A stretch of 12,500 nt of DNA from Trachelipus rathkii (GCA_015478945.1 JABUQX010057052.1:12501-25000), one strand, 5' to 3'; positions 1 to 8,743 are shown, counted from the first letter of the stretch. Program-made: numbers and translations. Notes: generated from the sequence alone by a model not told the origin.

Positions 1-812
1 CGTAGGTTGATAGAGTGTGAAACCAGTGCAGCCAAGGGTCTCGCAGTAGGGTTCAAGGTTCGGCGCTGCAAACACACAATGTTGGTACGTACATTCACAG
101 CCGCGGGCGGTGTTGGGTCTGTCTCAATACTGTGTATGACCCCTCTGGCTTGGATGACTGCCTGACACCATCCTGGCATGCTCTCGATGAGTGAGCGAAT
201 ATCATGGAAGGTGATTTGATCCCATACGTCATGCAGTGCCTGTCGCAGGTCCGGTAGGGTCCATGGAGGAGGTTGCAGCTGCCGGATTCGACGTTTCAGG
301 ATATCCCACAAATGTTCGATTGGGTTGAGGTCCGGACTATATGCTGGCCACTCCAACGCCGTAATTTGAACTGTCCTAAGGCAGTCTTATGTGGTCTTGC
401 ATTGTCATACATTAGGATGAAAGAGACCGATGTAGGGGCAATGGCGCGACATATGGTTCGAGGATGTCGGTGATATGCCTTAAGGCTGCAGAGGGCCTCC
501 TTCGAAGATGTGCAACTCCGTAGGCCCCAATAAAGAATACCTCCCCAGACCATAACAGACCCACCTCCAAACGGCACCCGCAGTACATTGCATTGCGCAA
601 ACCTCTTCGTCGGTCGTCAGTATACTCTAGCACGCCTGTCCGAGATGTACAGAGACACTCTCGACCAATCGTCAACCGTTCAATGGATGTGTTCTCGGGC
701 ATGCCAGTCCCGCCTTCGATGTGCCGTGGTATTGCGGTGGACCTATAGCCAACCTTCAGGGCGGTTAGTTAGGATTACCGCCCTACGCCACTATATAAAT
801 GGAGTATCATAA
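1..812 (-). pseudogene. Tc1-like (Tc1/mariner) transposase, degraded, runs off left edge
   Basis: Read on the minus strand this is the DDE catalytic half of a Tc1-family transposase, the cut-and-paste enzyme of TA-target transposons. Recognisable blocks, in order, are RRRDWHAREHIH (about 690-725), SDRRARVY (about 625-650), FGGGSVMVWGGI (537-575), DNARPH (389-406, second catalytic Asp) and, in another frame, ALEWPAYSPDLNPIEHLWD (303-360, with the third acidic residue Glu at 315-317). It then reads open to base 1. It is broken in several ways: a frame change near 720, in-frame stops near 635 and 690, loss of the segment that should carry the first catalytic Asp (about 650-670), and a D-to-E spacing of 86 bases where DD34E needs 102. 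The N-terminal helix-turn-helix is mostly absent; similarity fades near 770-812. No terminal inverted repeat was seen. It cannot encode an active enzyme. Family call is secure; subfamily is not. Confidence 0.9.
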
Positions 813-1192
813 TTACGCGCTGTTGATGATCTCGCCGACAAGCTCATCATCTTCCAGCGATTTCCGCTCTTCTTTAAAGTACGTATGTCGAAAACTCGAG
901 TTTGCGATAACATTTCATCACCATTAGCTTTCTTTATCAAATTGAATGTTTTTGTAAATGTTTTCCGTAATATGACACAGAATTTAATGTTTGTTCTCTG
1001 CGCTCAAAGTGGGCATTCTTGATTAACACCTCTCATAATCAGGTGCCTCAGAGCAAACTAGTTAATAAACACGGACCAAAGCTCAGCACTCGCCGCTGAT
1101 GCAATCGCCCACGGCCGTAAACGTTCTCAAACAGCGCTTATTACATTTTAAAATGCAGAGATAATCGGAATGTTCCGGGGCCATTTCTCATG
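813..1192. other. Intergenic sequence, nothing recognised
   Basis: Mixed-composition sequence between the Tc1-like remnant and the first microsatellite. I see no open frame of note, no terminal repeat and no RNA gene. It may include unrecognisable 5' parts of the Tc1 element. Confidence 0.5.
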
Positions 1193-1376
1193 TAATAATA
1201 ATAATAATAATAATATATAATAATAATAATAATAATATGTAATATGTATGCTCATCTTATCTTTCTTCAACAACATATCCAGCCAATATCAAATGCTCAA
1301 TATCCTTTCAATAATAATAATATGCTTAATAATAATAATATGTAATAATAATAATAATATGTAAAAAATAATAATG
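1193..1376. repeat. (TAA)n microsatellites, two blocks
   Basis: Interrupted TAA/ATA trinucleotide runs at 1193-1238 and about 1309-1376, separated by about 70 bases of unique sequence. They lie downstream of the minus-strand Star-like exon. Confidence 0.9.
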
Positions 1377-1399
1377 TTAATGTGGAGGGGTTGTGTGTC

Positions 1400-1405
1400 T
1401 TTAAT
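1400..1405 (-). promoter_or_regulatory. Possible ATTAAA polyadenylation signal for the Star-like gene
   Basis: The common variant hexamer ATTAAA occurs on the minus strand about 125 bases after the TGA stop, just past the (TA)n repeat. Such hexamers are frequent by chance in AT-rich DNA and no convincing GU-rich downstream element follows, so support is weak. Confidence 0.25.
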
Positions 1406-1410
1406 TGGGA

Positions 1411-1497
<87 letters not shown>
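1411..1497. repeat. (TG)4(TA)39 dinucleotide microsatellite
   Basis: A short TG run at 1411-1418 passes into an uninterrupted TA run of about 79 bases ending at 1497. It begins only about 30 bases beyond the stop codon of the minus-strand Star-like exon, so it probably lies in that gene's 3' UTR or immediate downstream flank. The apparent Ile/Tyr-repeat reading frames across it are artefacts of the repeat. Confidence 0.97.
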
Positions 1498-1499
<2 letters not shown>

Positions 1500-1527
1500 T
1501 TTCTGTATCTTAAAGGTCAAATTACAT

Positions 1528-2343
1528 TCATTTATCTTTGGGAAAACGGGGAAAGGCTTCTTTTAATATGTAAATATAGTTAGGTTCCTCATCGCAGGCA
1601 ATCAACTGATATCCATTTTGATTGAGAAACGTTTCCAGGCTTACATAGAAATTCGTTTCAGAAGCAACTTCAATGATGAACATTTTAACTCTGATTTTAT
1701 GAAATGGAAAACTATGGAGCACCTCAATTTCCGAGCCTTGAATATCGAGAGAAACTAGATCGATATTGGTCATGTTTAGTGCTAGCAAATACGTATAAAA
1801 TGGGAAGCAATAAACTTGGATCGGTTTAGATTTTGTATTGTTGAGAAAAGAATTAAATGCCGCTGGCAAAGTAACCCCAAGCTCATTGCTCGCTCCTTTG
1901 TAAACCCATTTGTTATAAGTTTCACTAATTGGTTCTCTGCTTAAAAAAGTCGCCTTTTTTGAATAATTTGTATTTGATATACAAGAATTTGATGACCATG
2001 ATTTTCTATTTTTTCTTAAAAGTTCTTTGTAGCTCGACGGGTCAGGTTCTATTATCAAACCTGTCCAGTTTTGTTCCTTTTCTAACTTTAGTGTATTTGA
2101 AAGAAACTCTCCATCGAGTGCACCAGCTTCGACGAAGATCCCATTTTTCTTGTCTTTAAAAACTAGCATCAAAAAATAGTCAATGAACGACCAGGTGTAG
2201 CTGTTTTTCATCGTAATATATAAAGGATCGGTTGAGAGATTGTAAGGCAAACGAGAGGGAGGATCAAGATAAGACGATCTCAACATATTGATGCTTCTTT
2301 CATCTTCGGCGTCCCATTTCGTTCCTTCAGTTGCTATAGTCAC
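1528..2343 (-). CDS. Star-like protein with FkbM-type methyltransferase fold (terminal exon)
   Basis: A 271-codon uninterrupted frame. Residues 70-79 (FVEAGALDGE) match the glycine-rich SAM-binding motif of FkbM/Methyltransf_21 domains. IIEPD (97-101) follows at the end of the second strand, and DLVSLDIQGSE (195-205) is the family's conserved acidic strand. NWTGLIIEP and the upstream PPSRLPYNL segment are typical of arthropod Star-like proteins. Drosophila Star, their namesake, is a secretory-pathway membrane protein that assists export of EGF-receptor ligands; catalysis by this group is unproven. Four N-glycosylation sequons (N35, N92, N168, N190) fit a luminal domain. No signal peptide or membrane segment is visible. 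The first codon is GTG, not ATG, and an in-frame TAA lies at 2347-2349. The frame is therefore probably the last exon, entered at an AG at 2334-2335 or, after a pyrimidine-rich tract, at 2357-2358. Met20 (2284-2286) is the only early ATG. The upstream exon was not found. The stop is TGA at 1528-1530. Confidence 0.85.
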   Translation of the reverse strand: MTIATEGTKWDAEDERSINMLRSSYLDPPSRLPYNLSTDPLYITMKNSYTWSFIDYFLMLVFKDKKNGIFVEAGALDGEFLSNTLKLEKEQNWTGLIIEPDPSSYKELLRKNRKSWSSNSCISNTNYSKKATFLSREPISETYNKWVYKGASNELGVTLPAAFNSFLNNTKSKPIQVYCFPFYTYLLALNMTNIDLVSLDIQGSEIEVLHSFPFHKIRVKMFIIEVASETNFYVSLETFLNQNGYQLIACDEEPNYIYILKEAFPRFPKDK

Positions 2344-2365
2344 GATTTAGGATGATCTAAAAAGA
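2344..2365 (-). other. Candidate 3' splice acceptor upstream of the Star-like exon
   Basis: On the minus strand, TTTCTTCTTTTTAG ends at 2357, a textbook pyrimidine tract plus AG. If it is used, the exon begins with 13 bases containing an in-frame TAA. The first coding start would then be Met20 and these bases would be 5' UTR. The alternative acceptor is the AG at 2334-2335, which keeps the whole open frame coding in phase with an upstream exon. Confidence 0.45.
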
Positions 2366-2394
2366 AGAAATATTACTCGTATAATCTCCTAATC

Positions 2395-2850
2395 CATTAA
2401 TAATTAGATGAAAAAAAAAGAACTATTTTAATTAATAAAATGACTCTCGAATATAGTCGATAATAGGCTGATTAACAAGCAAATGAGCATTTTTTTATAC
2501 AGTAAAGAACTTTGAGAATATATAGGGGGGAAAATGAGAGTAGATAAGAAACTTTTCTGAAAAGGTCACTCGATAAATTATGGAGCAATTCATTGATAAT
2601 TTGATTTTAAATAAAGGTATAAAATAAGTAATAATGATAATTAAATATATAATAAATAAATATTTTAAATAAGAAAAAGTTTTTAAAAAAATAATAAGTA
2701 AATAATTTTTTATATTATTATTAATTTATTATATTATTATTATTCATAAATTATTATTTATTATTTATTATTATTATTATTATATATCTATTATTATTAT
2801 TATTATATATTATTATTTATTATATTTTTCATTAGCATAAAGAAACAATT
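2395..2850. repeat. AT-rich low-complexity DNA with (TTA)n runs
   Basis: Almost pure A/T sequence. TTA/ATT trinucleotide runs are clearest at about 2712-2825. No gene or terminal repeat is visible. If the Star-like gene has an upstream intron, this lies inside it. Confidence 0.85.
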
Positions 2851-3096
2851 ACTAATAAATGTTTATTATTAATGTCATACTGTCACAGATTCAATCACTG
2901 CTCAATAATGGCAAAAGACATGACTGCAATTTAATACAGACGCGTAATAGGTAGACAGCACTTACACTTGCAAAATAAAATAATTGAATTGAATAAAATA
3001 TATACCATAAGTTACAAAAATAACAAATTTCGCTAGTAATAAAAATCGAATCAAGAACCTCTGTTTTAACTAAATGCAAAAAGCAAAAGATGTTAA

Positions 3097-3800
3097 TTAT
3101 CAATAGGTCAACGTCTTGCCAAGTTATTAAGAGTTATCCCTCGGATCACAACTTCTCCTTTCAAAGAACACATAAATAATCTCATTAGCAAAACTATCCT
3201 ATGCTAACTATGTATTCCTTAAGATAAAACACTTCGTTCCAAAATCGATGTTTGTTCTTAAATCTGAGCTAGATGTCTTGTATAATTACCCTACTAACTC
3301 TTCTTGGCTTTCAGCATGGGGCTGTACAACGTTAATATTTGCCAAAACCTCTAATCATGAGATGCTAAAAGATTATTCTTGAATATCATGGCGCCTCGAA
3401 ATTCCGTGAATACACCAATCCCCACTATCTCAAATTTGGCTAATGGCTTAAAAAATTTCAATGATATCTATACCGCTTTACGTGAGTTGAGTAGCCAATT
3501 CTTTAAAGTCTAAATGGAACTTGCAAATGAAATCTTTTGAACTAACATAATTGGTGCAGAACCAAACTTTGAGGAAAACAATCCTCCGTATCACAAATTC
3601 CCTACTCTAGCGTAAATCCAAGAGAAGGGCATCTCATAAGGGCCTAACGAGTGGAATAATATCCTAAAAGGATTCAGAGTCACCCACGCAATCGATGATT
3701 TCGTTCAAAAATGTCAGAGGCCTTCTGATTATCATAAATACTAACCGAGCAATTTTGCTACTCTTCGTTTAAGTTTTTTAGTCTACAGCGCATGTATTAG
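3097..3800 (+). pseudogene. Decayed protein-coding sequence, unidentified
   Basis: I do not recognise the protein, but the stretch reads like broken coding sequence and not like the AT-rich filler around it. Frame 1 is open for 36 codons (3097-3204). Frame 2 is open for 68 codons (about 3176-3379) and includes YPTNSSWLSAWGCTTLIFAK. Reading then returns to frame 1 from an ATG at 3388 and continues past about 3790. In that last part only isolated stops (3511, 3538, 3613, 3637, 3742) interrupt segments of balanced amino-acid composition such as GPNEWNNILKGF and HAIDDFVQKCQRPSDYHKY. Each frame takes over where the previous one closes, as expected for an old gene with indels. No catalytic motif is visible. 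It could be a dead host gene, an unclassified transposon protein or an integrated viral gene; the sequence alone does not decide. Confidence 0.45.
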
Positions 3801-4546
3801 ATTACTATAGCACTATAGAATTTTAATTAAGGACTGCGGGTCCAAATATTGAAGCTTGTCTGGGACGAGCTCGATTTAGGTCGTAGCAGACCACTAAAAA
3901 AATCAGACATGAAATTCTTAAATTTTGTTAGCTGGTTTGGACAAGAAATAAAAAATAAATAAAAGAAACCAAACTGCCAGGCTTTCTGACCTCCTGAATA
4001 TTACGTTTTCGGAGTGTTTTTTGTTTTCTGTGTCTGCAGTTATTTCTTTTGTATTTGCAAATACATTAATAAATACCTGATCAAATTCTATATTTTTTTC
4101 GAAATGGTTCAAACTTAAACTATTATTTTAGGATGGGTCCATTCTTACAAAATGTACAAGATTGGATGAATTTTATTTTTGTACGCAGGTCTCAAGCAAT
4201 TGTCGAATTTCAAATTGATAGCTTTTTTTTGGTATTTTAACCAAAATGAAAAATTCCGCATAATATTTTTTTTTGCTAGTGTGATCTGGGATGAGATCTA
4301 GGATGTCCGGGAGAATACACAATTTTTTTATTTAGATAATGTCTTCTTCTCTCCTCTTATTCCATATATATTCTCGCCAGGGATAATTTTTTCAAAAATT
4401 TTTTTTTTTAAGTAAATTTAAAAACTAAAATTTCTTTGAATTATAAAACTAAAATTATCTAAGTAAATAAGGCTGGTATTCTCGGCCCGATTATAGCACG
4501 CCTGAATAATTTGATGCTGATTCGGATAAAAGTTAGGAAAGAGAGT
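3801..4546. other. AT-rich intergenic DNA, nothing recognised
   Basis: Homopolymer-rich, AT-rich sequence with only short, biased open frames on both strands. No repeats longer than local A or T tracts and no RNA gene were recognised. Confidence 0.5.
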
Positions 4547-4600
4547 ATATATCTCTCATATTTCACTTTTTTTCATAAAAAAGTGAAATATGAGATATAT
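4547..4600. repeat. Near-perfect hairpin (24-bp stem)
   Basis: The left arm (4547-4572) and right arm (4577-4600) are reverse complements over 24 base pairs except for a 2-base CT bulge in the left arm. The loop is about 4 bases. The stem centre reads CATATTTCACTTTTTT. It may be a foldback remnant of a transposon or a chance AT-rich cruciform; there is no evidence of transcription. Confidence 0.8.
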
Positions 4601-4850
4601 TTTTTTTTAGACAAATCAAACTAATTCTGATATACAAAAGAAATGTAACCTAAGTAAAAAATAGTGTATCTTCCCAAACTAACATAATGAACTGAAAATT
4701 GTCATGCCGGATCGAATTACCTTGAAATTTTTTTATTTTCAAAAACCAAAAAAAAAGTTGCTTTGAAATTCGGCAGTTTCTCGGACATCTTCTGAGGTCA
4801 AAATCAAAATTCCAATCTGTACATTTTGTAAGTAAATTGATACCATTCTG

Positions 4851-5303
4851 ATGAATAGTTCAAGAAGTTTGAGTAATTTTGAAGAACATAAATTGGAGAT
4901 TTTGAATCGATATTTTCCGAAAAAAAACAGGTTTCCAAAAAATAAAAATGAACAAAGGAATATAAGCCTTAGACACATGAAACATTCGAAAAGAGTCGGT
5001 TACGTAGGTAAAAAAAAAGCTTATTTGCTTTTTTTTTTTTTTGACAAAAGTTATCTGAAAAATAAGGAATTTAATGTCCAATTTAGGTGGGGGCTAAAAT
5101 GGGGGCTCATCCGGAGCTCTAAAGTTGGATACAGTACATATCAAATCAAATCAATATCAAAATATTCTATTCTCTCCATGGAATTACATAGTTTATTGTC
5201 TTACATAATATATTTAATACATAGGATATTATATATGCCGGGGAAAGGGCTACTAAAGGGGACGTTTTCGTCCATTGAGCCCGAAATAATAATAATGCAA
5301 TAA
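4851..5303 (+). other. 150-codon open frame, probably not a gene
   Basis: This is the longest plus-strand frame in the window, but its content argues against coding. It is dominated by Lys, Asn, Ser, Ile and Phe, with a Phe run translated from a T homopolymer near 5031-5041. The minus strand is also open over much of the same stretch. Its last 90 bases enter the conserved-looking GC-richer block and the (TAA)n tract. No domain or motif was recognised. Confidence 0.15.
5213..5283 (+). mobile_element. Possible 3' end of a plus-strand non-LTR retrotransposon
   Basis: A GC-richer block, centred on ACTAAAGGGGACGTTTTCG (about 5252-5270) and ending GAGCCCGAA (about 5277-5285), stands out in the AT-rich surroundings. 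It passes directly into a long (TAA)n tract. A unique 3' UTR followed by a trinucleotide tail is the usual structure of a retrotransposed non-LTR element. No coding region of such an element was found upstream, so the copy would be extremely 5'-truncated. Confidence 0.4.
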
Positions 5304-6066
5304 TAATAATAAAATAATCATAATAATAAATAATAATAATACAATAATAATCATATAATAATATAATAAGTAATAATAATAATAAATAATAAATAATAAT
5401 AATATAAAATACATGATAATAATAATAATAATAATAATAATAGATAATGATATAATATTTATTTATAAGGTTAAAATCGAAATATTAATAATAACTATAA
5501 TAGTAGTAATAAATAGTCATAAATATATAAAAAAATAATAATAAAAAATAATAATAATAATTATATAAAAATAGATAATAATAATAATAATTGAAGATGA
5601 AAATGCTTACTACTACTCATTAATTAATATGAATCAATCTACTACTTACTAATAATAATATTAAATAATGGATAAAAGAAAATAATAAAATAATAAGTAA
5701 TTATAATAATAAAATAGATAATAATAATAATAATAATAATAATAATTAAGTAATGAAAATAATATTTAAAATTATAATTATTAATATCCAACGATAATTA
5801 ATAACTATCTTCGAAGTGCCTAATATTATAAGAAGATGATAATAATAATTAATATATTAATAATAATAATTAATAATAATAATGAGTAACAACTAATAAT
5901 AATAATAATAAAAATAAAATAATAATAATAATAATAATATAATAATAATAATAATTAATAATAATATAATAATGTAAATGAATAATAATATTATAACATG
6001 AAATAATATTATTTATAGGGTTAAAATAAATAATAATAACTAAAATAATAGTAATAGTAATTAATA
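5284..6066 (+). repeat. (TAA)n tract, plus sense, heavily interrupted
   Basis: About 780 bases of TAA/AAT repeats with substitutions and small unique islands (for example about 5590-5640 and 5790-5830). It directly follows the possible retrotransposon 3' end and probably grew from its tail by slippage. Confidence 0.9.
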
Positions 6067-6142
6067 AATTTTGTTATTATCGTAGTTATAATTCTTAATT
6101 TTAACATACGATATTGGTTGATAATGATTGGGTGTTAAAAAA

Positions 6143-6317
6143 TGAAATATTATTTATTATTATTATTATTAGTTTTAATTATTTTAATTATTATTATAAT
6201 TATTATTATTATTTTATTATTATATTAATTATTATTTTATTATTATTATTATTATTATGTATTATTATTATTAATTAATTATTATTAGTATTATTAAGTG
6301 TTATTATTATTATTATT
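6143..6317 (-). repeat. (TTA)n tract, i.e. (TAA)n on the minus strand
   Basis: The trinucleotide repeat switches to TTA/ATT sense here, after about 75 bases of non-repeat sequence. On the minus strand it is a TAA tail directly following the 3' end of the reverse-transcriptase remnant at 6318-7775, which fits target-primed reverse transcription of that element. Confidence 0.85.
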
Positions 6318-7775
6318 AAAAATTTATTATGCCTTATGAATTTCATATTTATCTTCCTCGGCTCCTCCTACCCGCAGATTGGGGGAAGGTGCTTAGCATA
6401 CTCCTGAACAGAAAAGTTTGTAGAAGTAATCAATTAGATGCAAGTCCGAAAGAAAGCCCTTCTATTAGCCGTGCCCTTTTAGTACCCTAGTGGAAGAACT
6501 TTCTCATCGAAAAATCACCCTGAGGCTTCAATCGAGACCTGCGACGGACCCTCGCGTGTGGTTTCTCGTCAATGTGTGGTTCCATTTCCACTGGGAAACT
6601 CCTCCCCCCTCGGCGTAAAACTCCCCATTACTCGTTGTTATGCACCTTTCTTCTCGCTTCTTCCAAACTCACATTCCTCCTTCAGGCATTCCTTTACTGA
6701 CTCAATCCATCTTTTCTTCGGTCTCCCAACACACTCACCAATCGTATACAGTCAGAATAGCCAACCGAGAGTTCGTTCAATTCATTTCCATAATGAGCCA
6801 AACCATCTCGATTGTACTTTTTCGTTATTCTACAATTTACACCCTTCTTCACACCGACGCAACTTGCCTTAATGTGTTATTCCTCGTTTTTCAAATTTTT
6901 TTCACACTTAACACGCCCTATACAGATTGTCCATCTTGAACACTATTGTACTTTATATCTATCCTTTTTATTTTCAGACCATAGTTTATATACTATGCAT
7001 AACACAGGTAACAACATACCTCACCAAAAATCTAGCGCATTCAGAAGTATCGCTGCCCTTCATAATCCATCAAGGATTTAATTGCACCAGAAACCTTCTT
7101 ACCATTCACAAACTTTCCTACTACATTTGCATCATCCGTTCCCTTTCATTCAACATATAATCCTAAATATTTAAACTCAATACCTGTTTCTAGCTTGCTA
7201 CACCAATTAACATGACTTTCACACCTGCTGCTCTCCTCACTTCACTATCATAGCCTTACTCCTTATCTATGTTTACTTCAATTCTCCCTCTTTTGGCTCA
7301 CGCTGTCAAACTCTCTAGCAATCGCCTCGTCAGCTAAACTCCACCTTCATATACACCACCAAAACAAAATCATTTCCGCATACAATAGAGCAGGCGCTAA
7401 CCATTTTTACATCATTTCTAACATCCACTTTCCCTGCTTCTTAATACTCTAAATCTTTCATAGCCCCATCTCACATACAAATTAAATAAATCCAATGGAG
7501 ACATACAATCGCCTGTTTCGCTCCGCAATTTATATCAACCAGATCCTTTCGGTTCCATCTTGTTTCTTACACAGGCTCACTATATCCTTCATACATTCTT
7601 TTGGATTCCATTCAGAAGCTTACGACCAACACCATATATCACTAACACCTGCCACAGAAATTCCCTATTAATCCTGTCATAACACTCTGTTGCAAACTAT
7701 AATACATAAATACATATTTCGTTCTTCTTCGGTCTCATTTTCTCAACTATTTGTTTCGATTTACAAAAATTCTCT
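6318..7775 (-). mobile_element. Non-LTR retrotransposon remnant: reverse transcriptase and 3' UTR
   Basis: On the minus strand, broken frames carry a familiar arthropod LINE reverse transcriptase in collinear order. QIVEKMRPKK lies near 7725-7760 and YDRINREFLWQVLVIYGVG near 7626-7685. SETGDCMSPLDLFNLYV (7473-7523) corresponds to the usual RQGC.MSP.LFN.Y. A decayed catalytic box LLYAE lies at 7374-7390 where LLYADD is expected. FVNGKKVSGAIKSL (about 7065-7110) and the C-terminal GRPKKRWIESVKECLK (about 6680-6729) follow. Multiple stops and frameshifts and the altered active site make it dead. The N-terminal endonuclease is absent, so it is 5'-truncated, a common outcome of this mode of insertion. 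The 3' UTR (6318-6640) runs into a TAA tail. Non-LTR identity is secure; the clade (RTE, jockey or other) is not resolved. Open frames on the plus strand here are antisense artefacts. Confidence 0.9.
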
Positions 7776-7779
7776 TAAG

Positions 7780-8004
7780 CGCTCTGAAGAAGTACTATCC
7801 TCAAGCTATCGAAACCACTGGTAACTGGCGATCAGCAAAGTGTCGACGATACCTGAGAAAATAACATTAAGCAATATAAAGGCGAGTAAATGATGAGTTA
7901 AAGTAGAGTGATTATATAAAAGGATTTGAGTCATATAATGGATGAGCAAGACCAGTGACTTCGCGAGATTCGATATCGAGTTCGTTCTATATAGCCTAAA
8001 ATCG
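7780..8004 (+). other. Candidate first exon or promoter-proximal region
   Basis: Non-repeat sequence between the retrotransposon and a (TA)n repeat. A consensus TATA motif (7914-7924) is followed about 20 bases later by ATG (7942-7944). From there 21 codons (starting MSKTSDFARFDIEF) are open up to a consensus splice donor at 8005. Joined to the candidate acceptor at 8228 in phase 0, the frame ends after ten more codons. Any protein would be tiny, so a non-coding transcript or chance is equally possible. Confidence 0.25.
7914..7924 (+). promoter_or_regulatory. Possible TATA box (TATATAAAAGG)
   Basis: This matches the metazoan TATA-box consensus well, but AT-rich DNA yields such strings often. 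Its only support is the ATG and splice-donor consensus within 100 bases downstream. Confidence 0.3.
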
Positions 8005-8228
8005 GTAAGTTTCGCCTTCACAAATTCTAAATTTTCCAAAACGATATTATTATATATATATAATAGTATATATATATATTATAGTATAATTTATATTAAT
8101 ATATATGTATATATTATTATATATATATATATATTATATGATTATATATATAGTGATATGTTATTATTTATAATTATTAAAGTATTAGTATTTATTATAG
8201 TATAATTAAATGTTTTTTTTAATTGCAG
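8005..8228 (+). other. Candidate 224-bp intron (GTAAGT ... TTGCAG)
   Basis: A perfect donor consensus G|GTAAGT at 8005 pairs with an acceptor TGTTTTTTTTAATTGCAG ending at 8228. The interior is almost entirely TA/TTA-type low-complexity sequence, consistent with an intron that expanded by slippage. The flanks are compositionally richer. No protein homology supports the exons. Confidence 0.35.
8048..8155. repeat. Interrupted (TA)n microsatellite
   Basis: Short TA runs broken by single-base interruptions such as TATTATA and TAGTATA. It lies within the candidate intron. Ile/Tyr-rich frames over it are artefacts. Confidence 0.9.
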
Positions 8229-8691
8229 TTAACACTAACTCGGCTCACGGCAGAGCGCTAAATCTAGAGGGGGTGTGCTCTAATTTTTAAGTCTTGAAGC
8301 AAGACGGAGTCAAGAAAAACAGCTTCACACTTCAAACAGCCCGACCGTGTACAAACCTGGGTGCTCTCACGTAGTTGGCGAGTCTCTCCGCTGAGTCTAC
8401 CGACTTATTTGGGTTGATCATTTCTTCATTCTTAATCATGCGATAGAATAATCTTCATTACATAGCCGGACTGGTGCCGAATGTGATCTCATTCTTCATT
8501 TATGATGCTTTGTATTGTATGCTTTTATCCATAACTTCACTGCCAGAATTATCGTGATTGAATTTTACATTAATATTTGTTCAATACTAAAGGTTCTTAA
8601 AATAATTTCAAAAGGAATACGCGAGTTGAAAATTATTTTGCAGCTCCACAACTAATAAATTCTAGTCCGGAGATTAAATGAGTTTCTTTGC
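8229..8691. other. Unique sequence, nothing recognised
   Basis: Moderate-GC sequence after the candidate acceptor. Plus-strand frames are short. One stretch (about 8440-8550) reads as a hydrophobic peptide of about 36 residues without a recognisable motif. No repeat or RNA gene was seen. Confidence 0.45.
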
Positions 8692-8738
8692 TAACTAAAC
8701 GTTTATTTGAGGGGGTTAAATAGGCAAACGTTTAGTTA
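8692..8738. repeat. 13-bp perfect inverted repeat with 21-base spacer
   Basis: The arms TAACTAAACGTTT (8692-8704) and AAACGTTTAGTTA (8726-8738) are exact reverse complements around a spacer with a GGGGG run. It could form a stem-loop, or be terminal repeats of a very small foldback remnant. Confidence 0.75.
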
Positions 8739-8743
8739 ATTTT

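Noticed and set aside
273..812. Plus-strand open frames over the Tc1-like region
   Set aside because: They are antisense to the clearly recognisable minus-strand transposase blocks.
1297..1583. Ile/Tyr-repeat open frames over the (TA)n tract on both strands
   Set aside because: They are translations of a dinucleotide repeat; the same holds for frames over 8048-8155, 8984-9113, 9238-9355 and 10572-10697.
1929..2159. Plus-strand open frame within the Star-like exon
   Set aside because: It is antisense to a well-supported coding exon and has no motif of its own.
2891..3103. 70-codon minus-strand open frame beside the unidentified relic
   Set aside because: Hydrophobic low-information frame in AT-rich DNA with no motif and no conserved neighbour.
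4739..5081. Phe/Leu/Ile-rich minus-strand frames resembling membrane proteins
   Set aside because: Their hydrophobicity comes from A/T homopolymers, and overlapping frames on both strands are equally open.
5284..6317. CRISPR-like or satellite array
   Set aside because: The repeats are simple trinucleotides with no spacers of constant length and no longer repeat unit.
6558..7160. Four overlapping plus-strand open frames
   Set aside because: They are antisense to the reverse-transcriptase relic; none has a recognisable motif.
7780..7815. Hammerhead-ribozyme-like CTGAAGA ... CGAAAC string as found in Penelope-like elements
   Set aside because: The sequence between the two boxes does not form stem II (it contains a direct CTATC repeat, not an inverted one), and no partner stems were found.
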